62,311 bases of DNA, taken from positions 1 through 62,311 of the forward strand of contig JAURZE010000016.1 in NCBI GenBank assembly GCA_030653545.1, read 5' to 3'. The position numbers and the translations under genes were made by a program. This stretch comes from Nitrospira sp. (GTDB taxonomy: Bacteria > Nitrospirota > Nitrospiria > Nitrospirales > Nitrospiraceae). Shown here piece by piece: positions 8,436-16,160 of the stretch (the stretch's first letter is position 1; each line of letters opens with the position of its first letter). The notes under the pieces are model-generated. The model saw only the letters and a program-made list of their open reading frames with translations, was not told where the DNA came from and ran no database searches.

Positions 8436-8808
8436 GCCGTGACCCTGCCGCTTGACTGGAGGCCGCATCGCAGCCGATTGACGATTGCAATGCGCGCGCA
8501 ATAAATCCTGCAAGCTGGAAGTCCGATCCGTTTGAAATGGACTGGATCTCCACACCGAACTCATTCCCCCGATCCCACCGCACCATCGCTTGATCGATAT
8601 CGATCGGTTCCGAGAGGCCTGGCAGCCACACGCGAAGCATGACGGCCATGTGCTGAGACAACAGCGCCTCGCCTTCCCGTTTGACTCGAAACCCGCTCAA
8701 CGAAAGGTCACGCACCGTGCAGCGATGGATGGCGCTGGACGTCAGAATACAGGCATGGCACTCGCGCTCGACTCGCCGGTACATGCGACGTGTTGATGGG
8801 TTTTTCAC
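8368..8808 (-). CDS. PilZ-domain protein
   Basis: A 146-residue protein with the two halves of the PilZ c-di-GMP-binding motif: an RRVER (RxxxR type) at about residues 11-15 and DLSLSGFRV (D/NxSxxG) about 24 residues later. PilZ proteins change shape on binding c-di-GMP and control motility, pili or polysaccharide. I chose the GTG at 8808 because AGGAGGAATTCC stands right before it. The longer frame from 8856 has no such site. The C-terminal 40 residues are low-complexity and overlap the converging gene. A broken EAL gene at 137-439 and yajQ at 55934 are other c-di-GMP-linked genes in the window. Confidence 0.8.
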   Translation of the reverse strand: MKNPSTRRMYRRVERECHACILTSSAIHRCTVRDLSLSGFRVKREGEALLSQHMAVMLRVWLPGLSEPIDIDQAMVRWDRGNEFGVEIQSISNGSDFQLAGFIARALQSSIGCDAASSQAAGSRLSAGDAGSPGRGYGTQPRSAEA

Positions 8809-8977
8809 GGAATTCCTCCTCGGTAGACCCCTTCTCGGTTTCGATAGGGTGAGCATACCTTGGACTCACTCCCGGGGAAATCCCACAAAAGGCCCCCACC
8901 AAAGGTAGGGTATTAGGCCACATCAACGGCCTTTCTCATATTCTAACGGTGTCGGGAGTCCATGAAGTGGGGCCTGG

Positions 8978-9050
8978 TGTTGACAGGGAGGAAGTATGAG
9001 ACTTCGGAATAATGTTTGAGACTCGGTAGTAACGTTTGAGACGGGAACAA
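8978..9050. repeat. Triplet of TGAGAC repeats, possible IS21-type end, in a gene-free gap
   Basis: The gap 8809-9378 has no convincing gene. Within it, TGTTGACAGGGAGGAAG at 8978 leads into three imperfect direct repeats: GTATGAGACTTCGG (8994), ATGTTTGAGACTCGG (9012) and ACGTTTGAGACGGG (9032), spaced about 19-20 bases. Multiple short direct repeats just inside a TG end are typical of IS21-family termini, where they bind the transposase. No istA or istB is next to it, so this would be a solo end left by deletion. The rest of the gap shows nothing I can name. Confidence 0.35.
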
Positions 9051-9378
9051 GCCTCATCTGGCTATCGGCTGATGAAAGAGGTAGGGGAATATGGAGGGAG
9101 AAGACCCGTGTGAAAGTGATCGCGTTGTAAACGCTATATCGGTACAACCTGTTTGCGCACGGGTCGTAGATCCCGCGTAAACTCATGCGTCCTGTCTAGC
9201 TCACCTTGTCCGCAAATCAGACGGCAAATGGGCGTTTGCGACCAGCGGGATCCGACCAGTTTGCGACGGTCGCTAAGGCCATCTCCACGCCGGAAAGCGG
9301 CCGTTCATGAGAGATGTGCCCGCTTCGCGCTACGCTTGGCTGGAGTGGGTCTGAGTCGTCTTGTATGCGAATCAGCTG

Positions 9379-9750
9379 TCAGCTTGAGAGGGGGGAGGGT
9401 AGGACCTCCTGCAATGCCAACCCAAGTTGATCGAGTGAAAATGCCTTCTGAATAAAGGCCGTGGCGCCCTGGGTCAGCATCTCTTGCTCAACCTCTTCAG
9501 TGCTGTGTCCACTAAAAACTACGACCGGTAGGGTGGGGTGCAGTATCCGCAATTGTTGCAGTAAGCTCCGACCGTCTATTCCAGGCATGTTGAGGTCCAA
9601 CACGACAGCATCAGGAGTTCGCCGGTGACATAACGTCAACCCTGCCCCACCATTATCTGCCAAAATAACTTCATATCCTCTTTCCTCGAGGACGGCAGCT
9701 ACGAGGCCTTGGTCACGGACATCATCGTCTATGACAAGAATCTTCGTCAT
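9379..9750 (-). CDS. Stand-alone response regulator receiver domain
   Basis: A receiver domain of about 123 residues with no output domain. The acidic pocket is visible as IDDD near the N-terminus, the phosphoacceptor Asp is in AVVLDLNMPGIDG, the Thr/Ser switch is in VVVFSGHS, and the conserved Lys is in FIQKAF. Such single-domain regulators pass phosphate on or act by protein contact (CheY- or Spo0F-like). Start chosen at MTKILVIDDD (9750); an ATG four codons upstream (9762) is possible. No histidine kinase lies next to it, so its partner is elsewhere. Confidence 0.85.
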   Translation of the reverse strand: MTKILVIDDDVRDQGLVAAVLEERGYEVILADNGGAGLTLCHRRTPDAVVLDLNMPGIDGRSLLQQLRILHPTLPVVVFSGHSTEEVEQEMLTQGATAFIQKAFSLDQLGLALQEVLPSPLSS

Positions 9751-10231
9751 ACGAGCCTTCATCAGCCGTTTGATTAATCTGGTGTCTCATTGTCTTTCGG
9801 GTGCACCCACTCTTCATAGCGCCCCGACCGTCCCAGCTCATCCATACAACCTGGGTCAACTCATCACCGAAGACGGCACGGTCACGACCGAGCAACCCAT
9901 CTTGTCATTGGAGGAAGCGACGAGCCATCATTTTCTGCTTTCATCATCTGTATCTGCTACTACGCTGCTACCAGGCCAGGTCTTTCTGCGGATATCCACA
10001 TCGCCGACTTTCAAGATCTGTCAAAGCTGTCTGCCGCCCTTCATAAAGAAGCTGCGGCGATTGATGTTCTCTCTTTTACACCCCGTGGGATCCCGATGAT
10101 GCCGTCATTCGATTGGAACACCTGATAGCCTTCGGTCGTGGACTTCGGCTAAGAGTCGAGGACTGCCATCGGCTAAGTTCGGAAGTTCGGCGCTGAGATT
10201 GCACCGCCGTAAAGCAGTCCTCAGCCCTGTC
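9751..10231. other. Gene-poor stretch with a possible C-terminal coding remnant
   Basis: About 480 bases without a convincing gene. On the plus strand, 9964-10125 reads as 53 residues without an obvious start (including GLSADIHIADFQDLSKLSAA and ending MPSFDWNT then TGA). The composition is protein-like, so it may be the 3' end of a decayed gene. I do not recognise it. The remainder, including the direct repeat GGCTAAG (around 10147 and 10171), is unexplained. Confidence 0.25.
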
Positions 10232-10294
10232 GCATTAACGGTCAAGCGAGCAAGAAGCCGCCTATCGGCCCGTACGGTTGAGCGTCGGTTAGGC
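10232..10294. repeat. Possible degenerate attC site after the second cassette
   Basis: A 63-base imperfect palindrome with GTTAGGC at 10288-10294 at one end and GCATTAAC at 10232-10239 at the other. Internal arms TCAAGCGAGC and GGTTGAGCGTC are complementary in part. One core site is a perfect GTTRRRY; the other departs from consensus. It lies just past the stop of the cassette-2 remnant, where an attC is expected. It could be a decayed site or chance. Confidence 0.3.
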
Positions 10295-10325
10295 GTCATC
10301 GCAGCGACCCTGCCCGTGACCGCCA

Positions 10326-10687
10326 CTACTTCACCAAGGCTTCAAGAAATTTGAATGGCTCCGCAGGCTGGAATTGTGGCGCGGTATTTCCGGTATGGAC
10401 GGCGCCACTGGTCAGCAAAAGCCGCTTCACCGGCTTGCCGGCGGAAAAATCCATATCGGCCAGCGCCACCCAGAAAACATTGGGACTTCGAGCGGACTCA
10501 AAGTAGTACCGCTTGTTCTTGTGGTCCGACACCGTGCGCCATAGTGTCGAAGCGATGTTGGGTTGGCCGGGCGTCGCGATGCCAAGTGGCGTGCTCGTCA
10601 AAGAAAGTCGTGAGTGTTTTCATGTCAGCCGCGTTGAAGGCCGCATAACCGCGCCGGATGGTTTCTGATTTTTTCTGCCTGGTTCAT
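10326..10687 (-). pseudogene. Broken chimeric cassette: SnoaL-like start joined to a choloylglycine-hydrolase-family end
   Basis: After an AGGAGAAC ribosome site, an ATG at 10687 starts MNQAEK. The frame is lost at an A6 run, but the next frame reads IRRGYAAFNAADMKTLTTFF then DEHATWH, like the first helix of SnoaL/NTF2-type small proteins. From about 10601 leftwards another frame gives TVSDHKNKRYYFESARSPNV, then DFSAGKPVKRL and QPAEPFKFLEALV. That is the C-terminal end of the choloylglycine hydrolase (Ntn amidase) family. Two unrelated fragments are thus fused by deletion and frameshifted. It occupies the second cassette position, directly after attC at 10758-10814. Confidence 0.6.
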
Positions 10688-10757
10688 GTTCTTGTTCTCC
10701 TGGGTTGTGGTTGGTGTGAATGGTTTGGTCGCTGTCATCAAGCGCGTGTGGAGCGAC

Positions 10758-10814
10758 GCCTAACGTTTGAACTAAGCGGCGGCGTTAGCCGTCCGCTTGA
10801 GTGATTTGTTATGC
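10758..10814 (-). repeat. Integron attC recombination site
   Basis: On the minus strand this 57-base site begins GCATAAC (R'') and ends GTTAGGC (R', a perfect GTTRRRY). Between them lie imperfectly complementary arms, CACTCAAGCGGACGG and CCGCCGCTTAGTTC, so the strand folds into the hairpin used by integron integrases. The stop codon of the cassette gene at 10809 lies inside R'', a typical cassette layout. The orientation (R' to the left) matches the minus-strand cassette gene. This is direct pattern evidence; folding was done by eye. Confidence 0.8.
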
Positions 10815-11213
10815 ATGGCCGTCAGGGCGCTGCGATAAAAACACCCGAGCAAAGAACAACATAAACACTAAATCGTTTAGGCCGTAGATGCTGTAAAAAC
10901 CCCCGGCGAAAACGTCCGTGGAATAGAGTGGCGCAAGACTATTCTTCGAAAGCCACATAACCCACACAACAACATAGACGAGTTTCTCCACAGCAAAAGC
11001 GCCTACCAGCCACTTAATGTTTGAGTTGATGAATGCAGCGCCGAGATAGGCTAGCCCCCACACAACAATCATGAGTAGCCCAAAGTTCGACATTACAACG
11101 GGGTCGGCATTGTTAATGGCGACATTGGTGAATGCCCGTGAAAACACAAGAACACCGCCTATATTCATTATCGCGGCCGCGATAAGTCCATTCTTCACCA
11201 ACTTTCTATTCAT
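10809..11213 (-). CDS. Integron cassette gene: small four-helix membrane protein
   Basis: A 134-residue protein with about four hydrophobic segments (starting near residues 8, 38, 62 and 105) and charged ends, MNRKLVKNG and SQRPDGHA. It has no named family that I can recognise; short membrane proteins of this kind are common in cassette arrays. The ATG at 11213 has a GGAGGGAAAG ribosome site and lies 25 bases after the cassette boundary GTTAGGC. Its TAA falls inside attC. It probably depends on a promoter in the attI/intI side or carries its own weak one. Base composition is lower in GC than the neighbours. Confidence 0.7.
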   Translation of the reverse strand: MNRKLVKNGLIAAAIMNIGGVLVFSRAFTNVAINNADPVVMSNFGLLMIVVWGLAYLGAAFINSNIKWLVGAFAVEKLVYVVVWVMWLSKNSLAPLYSTDVFAGGFYSIYGLNDLVFMLFFARVFLSQRPDGHA

Positions 11214-11237
11214 ACTTTCCCTCCGATGTTGCGCAAT

Positions 11238-11258
11238 GCCTAACAATGTTTAGACAGA
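11238..11258 (-). repeat. attI-like cassette insertion junction
   Basis: Read on the minus strand the site is TCTGTCTAAACATTGTTAGGC. It ends in the core GTTAGGC and has an AAACA-rich stretch just before it, much like the 3' end of attI1 (which ends AAACAAAGTTAGGC). No second R''-type arm was found upstream within 100 bases, so it is a simple site, as attI is, and not an attC. It sits between the intI remnant and the first cassette gene. Confidence 0.5.
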
Positions 11259-11405
11259 CTGTATAATCCGGTTAAGGCAGGCTGTTCACTTCTGCTTAAA
11301 TCGACGGGTAAGCACCGATTGCTCGCCCTAACCCATTGGAGCAGAGCACGTTCTAATCCAATACCGCCTTCAGGTCGTCGCCTTATGCAGTCTGTAGAAA
11401 ACGGT

Positions 11406-11630
11406 TCACAGGTCATCGATCGGACTCCTCACCCCATGGCCGCCTTTGTTCAACACGTGCGTGTACATCATGGTGGTGCTGACGTCCTTATGGCCGAGCA
11501 GTTCTTGGATTGTCCGGATGTCGTAACCGGTCTCAAGGAGGTGCGTGGCGAACGCATGCCGGATTGTGTGGCACCCGGCATGCTTGACCACACCGTAGCG
11601 ATCAAAGGTTCCTGGAACCTTGATCGGCTC
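11406..11630 (-). pseudogene. intI: Integron integrase, C-terminal fragment
   Basis: About 75 residues remain, ending [18 protein letters not shown], the characteristic tail of IntI proteins. The fragment keeps the second catalytic half of tyrosine recombinases: [14 protein letters not shown] (His and Arg), [10 protein letters not shown] (His) and the nucleophile Tyr in MMYTHV. The N-terminal domain, the first catalytic Arg and the IntI-specific insert are missing. The frame closes at a TAA at 11631-11633. It lies on the same strand as the cassette gene, with its 3' end towards attI. That is the inverted arrangement known from Treponema and some Planctomycetes, not the class 1 layout. Confidence 0.75.
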
Positions 11631-11709
11631 TTAGATGTAACGATGATCGAAGGACACGCGATTCCGTTCAACATAGAGTCGTCTTGGGTCGACGAACTAT
11701 GTTTAGGCC

Positions 11710-11846
11710 GATCCGCATAAGAGCTGGATCTGCTATTATCTGTCCGCATAACACGCCACAACAGTTCGGGAAGAATACTCAATGCCCGTTGTCGTTTCAA
11801 TGAGTTGCGACAGGGCGACTATGTATCACAGGTTCTTATGCGGATC
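11710..11846. repeat. Cluster of TCCGCATAA motifs, including a 13-bp inverted pair
   Basis: GATCCGCATAAGA at 11710-11722 is exactly the reverse complement of TCTTATGCGGATC at 11834-11846, and a third core, GTCCGCATAAC, sits at 11743-11753. Spaced copies of this core are what a recombinase would bind, and they lie 80-215 bases upstream of the broken intI fragment. Function is inferred from position only. Confidence 0.4.
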
Positions 11847-11910
11847 AGCGTAAGCTCCCCCTCTGATAGCGGTCAGTCGTGTATTTCTGCTTTGGGTCGG
11901 AAGCAGCCGT

Positions 11911-12108
11911 TCAGGACAGCGAGAAAACATCAATCCAGCGCCCGTCATTAACCGAGTCGGGAGGTCTGTCAATATTCAAGAACTCATTTAGGCTTGGGCA
12001 GCTCGGTCGGCTGGTTTGGAGCATTTTGAGTGGCTGGTTTCCGTCATAGTTGGTGGCCGCTTTGAGCAGATACGCAGTTGCCACGGGTATGTCTCGGATA
12101 GCCAGAGG
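11911..12108 (-). pseudogene. Unrecognised C-terminal coding remnant
   Basis: An open frame of 65 residues with no upstream start (a TGA precedes it at 12109-12111) reads LAIRDIPVATAYLLKAATNY and ends DGRWIDVFSLS. Its composition is protein-like. I do not recognise it. It may be the 3' end of a gene destroyed by the rearrangements that also broke intI. The remaining sequence to 12299 has no gene; it contains a palindrome CAATTTTC-CA-GAAAATTG at 12202-12219. Confidence 0.25.
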
Positions 12109-12299
12109 TCACAACATTATTCCCAAGAGTCTACTGGTCTTCCGTTTTAAGTCTGTGTCCAGTTTCCAACTTTACATGGATCCAAAACGAGTGATGCTCC
12201 TCAATTTTCCAGAAAATTGATCCCACCTAGTACACAACATTCCCACCGCTAACACCTGGTCCGGACGAGGCCTCAGCCTCAGGCGAAGCGGAAAAGAAC

Positions 12300-12330
12300 G
12301 GGCCCTTCCCGCCTAAAACGGGAAGGGCCC
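12300..12330 (-). terminator. Strong hairpin terminator after the cyclophilin gene
   Basis: A perfect 12-bp stem (GGGCCCTTCCCG / CGGGAAGGGCCC) with a 7-base loop lies 37 bases past the stop at 12367. On the minus strand it is followed by GTTCTTTTCC, a modest U-rich tract. It closes the long fab-rnc-cyclophilin unit and separates it from the integron scar. Confidence 0.75.
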
Positions 12331-12366
12331 TCTCGATTCATCCGATGATATGGGACGAGGCTTTTT

Positions 12367-12975
12367 CTATTCGACGATCGTGACGGTCATTTCAATCCGG
12401 TCGTTCGGCAGGTCGCGATCGTTTCTCGGCAAGCTCACAATCTTATCGGCCACGCCAATTCCTTTGGTGACTTCACCGAAGACCGTGTACTTGCGATCGA
12501 GGAACCGGGAATCCTCGACCACAATGAAAAACTGTGACCCCGCCGTATCAGGGTCGTTCGCGCGCGCCATGGATACAATGCCACGCTTGTGGGGGGTATC
12601 GCTGAATTCCTGCTTGACCGTATACCCGGGGCCACCCTGCCCATATGAATCCTTCTTGAGCGAATCCTTGGTATTGGGATCGCCGCCTTGGATCATGAAC
12701 CCCGGTATGACCCGATGAAAAATTGTGCCGTTATAGAACCCGTCTTTGGCCAGCTTGATAAAATTCTCGACGTGCTTGGGGGCCAGTTCGGGAAACAGTT
12801 TCAGCTCAATCTCACCGAATTTCGTTTTGATGATCGCCCGTGGCCCCTTGGGCGCTTCAACTTTTGGAGCCGGCGCTTTATCCACGGCATCACTGACGCC
12901 CGTCCCGAATAAGAAGGGAATACACACCGCCAACACGGCACATCCCATCACCCAGCTCAATCTTCTCTGCATCAT
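12367..12975 (-). CDS. Exported cyclophilin-type peptidyl-prolyl isomerase
   Basis: A 202-residue protein with an N-terminal signal sequence (RRLSWVMGCAVLAVCIPFLF) and a short linker rich in Pro and Lys before a cyclophilin domain. The domain shows FHRVIPGFMIQGGDP (catalytic Arg, Phe and Gln region), SMARANDPDTAGSQFFI and FGEVTKGIGVADKI. It speeds cis-trans proline isomerisation of secreted proteins in the periplasm. Two adjacent ATGs (12975 and 12972) follow GGGAGGAC; the second has the better spacing. It is the last gene before the strong terminator at 12300-12330 and lies 58 bases after rnc. Confidence 0.92.
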   Translation of the reverse strand: MMQRRLSWVMGCAVLAVCIPFLFGTGVSDAVDKAPAPKVEAPKGPRAIIKTKFGEIELKLFPELAPKHVENFIKLAKDGFYNGTIFHRVIPGFMIQGGDPNTKDSLKKDSYGQGGPGYTVKQEFSDTPHKRGIVSMARANDPDTAGSQFFIVVEDSRFLDRKYTVFGEVTKGIGVADKIVSLPRNDRDLPNDRIEMTVTIVE

Positions 12976-13033
12976 CGTCCTCCCTTGACCGTAGGGCCCG
13001 CTGCGCTGACTATAACGACCATCGCGTCCGGCT

Positions 13034-13741
13034 TCAAGACTCGATCTGATCAAGCGCGCAACGGGCAGCCATCTGTTCCGCTTCTTTCTTGCTCAGACCC
13101 CGTCCGGTACCCGCCACCAGCTCGTTGACCCGCACTTCAACCTCGAAGTGTTTTAAATGATCCGGCCCGGACTCCCGAACAGTCACGTAGTGCGGCAACT
13201 GATCGAATTGTTTCTGGCACCATTCCTGGAGTCGCGTTTTGTAATCTTCCTCCCCCGGCGTCGTTTGATGGGCTTCGGCCTGACGCAGCTCGTCTCCCAG
13301 CACTCCCAAGGTAAAGACTCGGCTCGCCTCCAACCCCCCGTCAAGGTAGACCGCAGCAATCACGGCCTCCAAGGCATCCGCCAACAGGGACGGCTTTTCT
13401 CGTCCCTTCGAAAGTTCTTCTCCTCGCCCCAGCCGCAATATGGCACCGAGATTCATTCGGCGGGCCGCCTGGGCCAGCGATGATTCGCTCACCAAATTCG
13501 CCTTCAGTTTAGACAGCGCGCCTTCGCTCAGCTGCGGATAGAGCTGCGCCAGGTGGTCGCTGATGATCAGCGAGAGCACAGCATCGCCGAGAAACTCCAG
13601 GCGCTCGTTATGGGTTCGCGTCGCTCCCTTCCGCTCATTGACATGAGACTTGTGCGTCAACGCTTCCGCGAGCACACCGGGATTCTTGAACCGATAGTGG
13701 GGGATAGATGGAACTGGATCGGCTGGAGAAGCCGGTGTCAT
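13034..13741 (-). CDS. rnc: Ribonuclease III
   Basis: A 235-residue double-strand RNA endonuclease that processes rRNA precursors and structured mRNAs. The catalytic signature HNERLEFLGDAVLSL is at about residues 43-57, followed by the second acidic cluster in LADALEAVIAAVYLDGG. The C-terminal double-strand RNA-binding domain runs from EDYKTRLQEWCQ to KKEAEQMAARCAL. Length is typical. It follows fabF by 13 bases, the widespread acpP-fabF-rnc order, and is therefore co-transcribed with the fatty acid genes. Confidence 0.96.
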   Translation of the reverse strand: MTPASPADPVPSIPHYRFKNPGVLAEALTHKSHVNERKGATRTHNERLEFLGDAVLSLIISDHLAQLYPQLSEGALSKLKANLVSESSLAQAARRMNLGAILRLGRGEELSKGREKPSLLADALEAVIAAVYLDGGLEASRVFTLGVLGDELRQAEAHQTTPGEEDYKTRLQEWCQKQFDQLPHYVTVRESGPDHLKHFEVEVRVNELVAGTGRGLSKKEAEQMAARCALDQIES

Positions 13742-13754
13742 AGGCGCAACCGCG

Positions 13755-15005
13755 CTAGGCCTCTAGGCGCCTGAAAATCAGACAGGCATTCACACCGCCG
13801 AACCCGAACGAGTTCGAGAGCGCCGCCTTGATCGGTACGGCCCTGGCTGTATTGGGCACATAATCGAGATCGCATGCGGGATCGGGGTTTTCCAGATTGA
13901 TCGTGGGGGGCAACAGGCCGTGATGGAGCGCCAGAATACTGAAGACGGCTTCAATGCCTCCGGCGGCGCCGAGCAAATGTCCCGTCATCGACTTCGTCGA
14001 ACTGACAGGGATCTTGTAGGCCTGCTGGCCGAAGACCTGCTTGATGGCGCGTGTCTCAATAGCATCGGCCATCGTGGAGGTCCCGTGCGCATTGATATAG
14101 CCGATCTGGTCTTTGGCGATTCCGGCATCCTTCAACGCCAGTTCCATGCAGCGCACCGCGCCTTCGCCTTCTTCCGGCGGCGCGGTAATATGGTAGGCAT
14201 CGCTGTTCATGCCGTACCCGATCACCTCGGCATAGATCCGGACGCCCCGACGACGTGCATGCTCGAGTTCTTCCAGGACAACGACCCCGGCGCCCTCACC
14301 CAGCACGAACCCATCGCGGTCTTTGTCGAACGGCCGGCTGGCCCTGGTCGGTTCATCGTTGCGAAACGAGAGCGCCTTCGCGGCGGCAAACCCTGCCACA
14401 CCCAGCGGCGTGATCGCCGCCTCCGCGCCACCGGCAACCATGACATCGGCATCCCCATGCTGAATCAGGCGGAACGCATCGCCGATGCAATGGTTGCCGG
14501 TCGCACAAGCCGTCACCGCGCAGGAATTCGGTCCCTTGGCGCCGATGCGAATCGCCACCTGGCCCGAGGCCAGATTGATAATGGTCATGGGAATGAAGAA
14601 CGGCGACACCCGGCCGGGACCTTTTTCCCTGAGCACCTCATGATAATGCTCGATCGCACCCAGACCGCCGATACCGGACCCGATATAGACGCCGACTCTC
14701 GTGGCTTCTTCGGGAGCTACTTTCAATCCTGCGTCATCCACGGCCAATTGGGCGGCGCCCACGGCATAGTGGATGAACGTATCCATCTTCTTGATTTCTT
14801 TTTTTTCGATGAATTGAGCCGGATCGAAATCGCGCACTTCCCCGGCGATCTGGGCGTCATAGGCAGCCGGATCGAATTTGGTGATTCGCCCGATGCCGGA
14901 CTGCCCGGCACAGAGCGCGGCCCAGGTCTTGTCCACCCCGGTCCCAAGAGGTGTAACCAGTCCCAAACCTGTCACGACGATGCGCCGGGTCGATCGCTCA
15001 GCCAT
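13755..15005 (-). CDS. fabF: 3-oxoacyl-ACP synthase II
   Basis: A 416-residue condensing enzyme that elongates acyl-ACP with malonyl-ACP. The nucleophile Cys167 is in [13 protein letters not shown], and the two catalytic His are in [10 protein letters not shown] and [13 protein letters not shown]. The conserved Lys region and the terminal [14 protein letters not shown] block are present. Full length for KASII. It lies 9 bases after acpP, so the carrier protein and its main elongating enzyme are made together. Confidence 0.97.
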   Translation of the reverse strand: MAERSTRRIVVTGLGLVTPLGTGVDKTWAALCAGQSGIGRITKFDPAAYDAQIAGEVRDFDPAQFIEKKEIKKMDTFIHYAVGAAQLAVDDAGLKVAPEEATRVGVYIGSGIGGLGAIEHYHEVLREKGPGRVSPFFIPMTIINLASGQVAIRIGAKGPNSCAVTACATGNHCIGDAFRLIQHGDADVMVAGGAEAAITPLGVAGFAAAKALSFRNDEPTRASRPFDKDRDGFVLGEGAGVVVLEELEHARRRGVRIYAEVIGYGMNSDAYHITAPPEEGEGAVRCMELALKDAGIAKDQIGYINAHGTSTMADAIETRAIKQVFGQQAYKIPVSSTKSMTGHLLGAAGGIEAVFSILALHHGLLPPTINLENPDPACDLDYVPNTARAVPIKAALSNSFGFGGVNACLIFRRLEA

Positions 15006-15014
15006 ACGTCCTGC

Positions 15015-15248
15015 TTATGACTTTTCCTTGATGTAGTCCAACGCTTTCCCGACCGTGAGGATCTTTTCGGCATCCTCGTCAGGAATTTCGATTTCGAATT
15101 CTTCTTCGAGGGCCATCACCAACTCGACGGTGTCGAGCGAGTCGGCGCCTAAGTCTTCGACGAAGGAGGCTTCGGGAACCACTTCATCTTCCTCAACGCC
15201 GAGCTGCTCGGCAATAATTTTTTTTACGCGCTCATCAACAGTTGCCAT
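15015..15248 (-). CDS. acpP: Acyl carrier protein
   Basis: A 77-residue acidic helical protein with the phosphopantetheine attachment Ser in [13 protein letters not shown] (Ser about 37). It carries growing acyl chains between Fab enzymes. I chose the ATG at 15248, giving [11 protein letters not shown], because AAGGAGGT stands just upstream; the longer frame from 15272 would place that ribosome site inside the coding region. The gene sits between fabG and fabF as in many bacteria. Confidence 0.97.
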   Translation of the reverse strand: MATVDERVKKIIAEQLGVEEDEVVPEASFVEDLGADSLDTVELVMALEEEFEIEIPDEDAEKILTVGKALDYIKEKS

Positions 15249-15340
15249 CGATCTGCCTACCTCCTTCCCCAACGTGACTGACCCTGTGCGGCAACATGGG
15301 GATATGCTGCCGCTGGTTGTTCCCAGACCTTGGGGACCAT

Positions 15341-16084
15341 CTATACCATTAACATACCGCCATTCACATGCAAAACATGACCGGTAATATACGCCGCTTC
15401 ATCGGACACAAGAAAGCGGACCGCCGCCGCGATGTCGGCCGGCGTCCCCAGTCGTCCCAACGGAATTTGTTTCTGCAATGTTTCCTTCACGTCGTCCGAC
15501 AACCCATGTGTCATCGCCGTATCGATGAACCCCGGCGCCACCGCATTGACGGTGACATTGCGCGTGGCATATTCCCGCCCGACCGTCTTGGTGAAGCCGA
15601 TCACGGCCGCTTTCGACGCGGCATAATTGGCCTGACCGGCGTTGCCCATTACGCCCACGATCGAGGCAATATTCACGATGCGACCATACCGCTGCTTGGT
15701 CATCGGCTGCAAGACCGCCTTGGTACAATTGAACGTGCCGTTCAAATTGACTTGGAGCACCAGGTTCCAATCTTCTTCTTTCATCCGAAGCAACAGCCCG
15801 TCGCGCGTGATCCCGGCATTGTTGACCAGGATGTCGATCTTGCCCCACGCCTTCATGACCTGCTCGGCCATGGCCTTGGTATCATTCGCATCGGCCACGT
15901 TCACTTTGACGTTGAGCACTTTCCGGCCCAACGCCTCGATCGCCTTGACGGTCTCTTGCGACCGGCTGGGATCCAGATCCGCGACGACGATATCCGCCCC
16001 CGCGTGCGCCAATGTTTCTGCAATCGCCCGACCGATGCCCTGTGCCGCCCCGGTTACTATCGCCACTCGTCCTTGCAATGACAT
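15341..16084 (-). CDS. fabG: 3-oxoacyl-ACP reductase
   Basis: A 247-residue short-chain dehydrogenase that reduces 3-oxoacyl-ACP with NADPH. Motifs in order: [12 protein letters not shown] (nucleotide binding), [14 protein letters not shown], the catalytic Ser in [14 protein letters not shown], the [13 protein letters not shown] catalytic Tyr/Lys, and a terminal [15 protein letters not shown]. Start at [10 protein letters not shown] (16084), preceded by AAAGGAATTC; the frame opens seven codons earlier without family resemblance. It is followed by a 92-base gap and then acpP. Confidence 0.96.
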   Translation of the reverse strand: MSLQGRVAIVTGAAQGIGRAIAETLAHAGADIVVADLDPSRSQETVKAIEALGRKVLNVKVNVADANDTKAMAEQVMKAWGKIDILVNNAGITRDGLLLRMKEEDWNLVLQVNLNGTFNCTKAVLQPMTKQRYGRIVNIASIVGVMGNAGQANYAASKAAVIGFTKTVGREYATRNVTVNAVAPGFIDTAMTHGLSDDVKETLQKQIPLGRLGTPADIAAAVRFLVSDEAAYITGHVLHVNGGMLMV

Positions 16085-16160
16085 CGAATTCCTTTCAGCT
16101 GACACGTACGCACCCTGACAGGAGGCATGATCCCGTGTAAGCCTGGCTCCTGTAAACCTG

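Noticed and set aside
8923-9186. Minus-strand frame of 87 codons in the gap before the receiver-domain gene
   Set aside because: It crosses the repeat triplet, has no ribosome site and no protein-like pattern.
9731-10099. Plus-strand frame of 122 codons starting inside the receiver-domain gene
   Set aside because: It begins antisense to a well-supported gene and its composition is not protein-like. Only a different frame (9964-10125) looked weakly coding.
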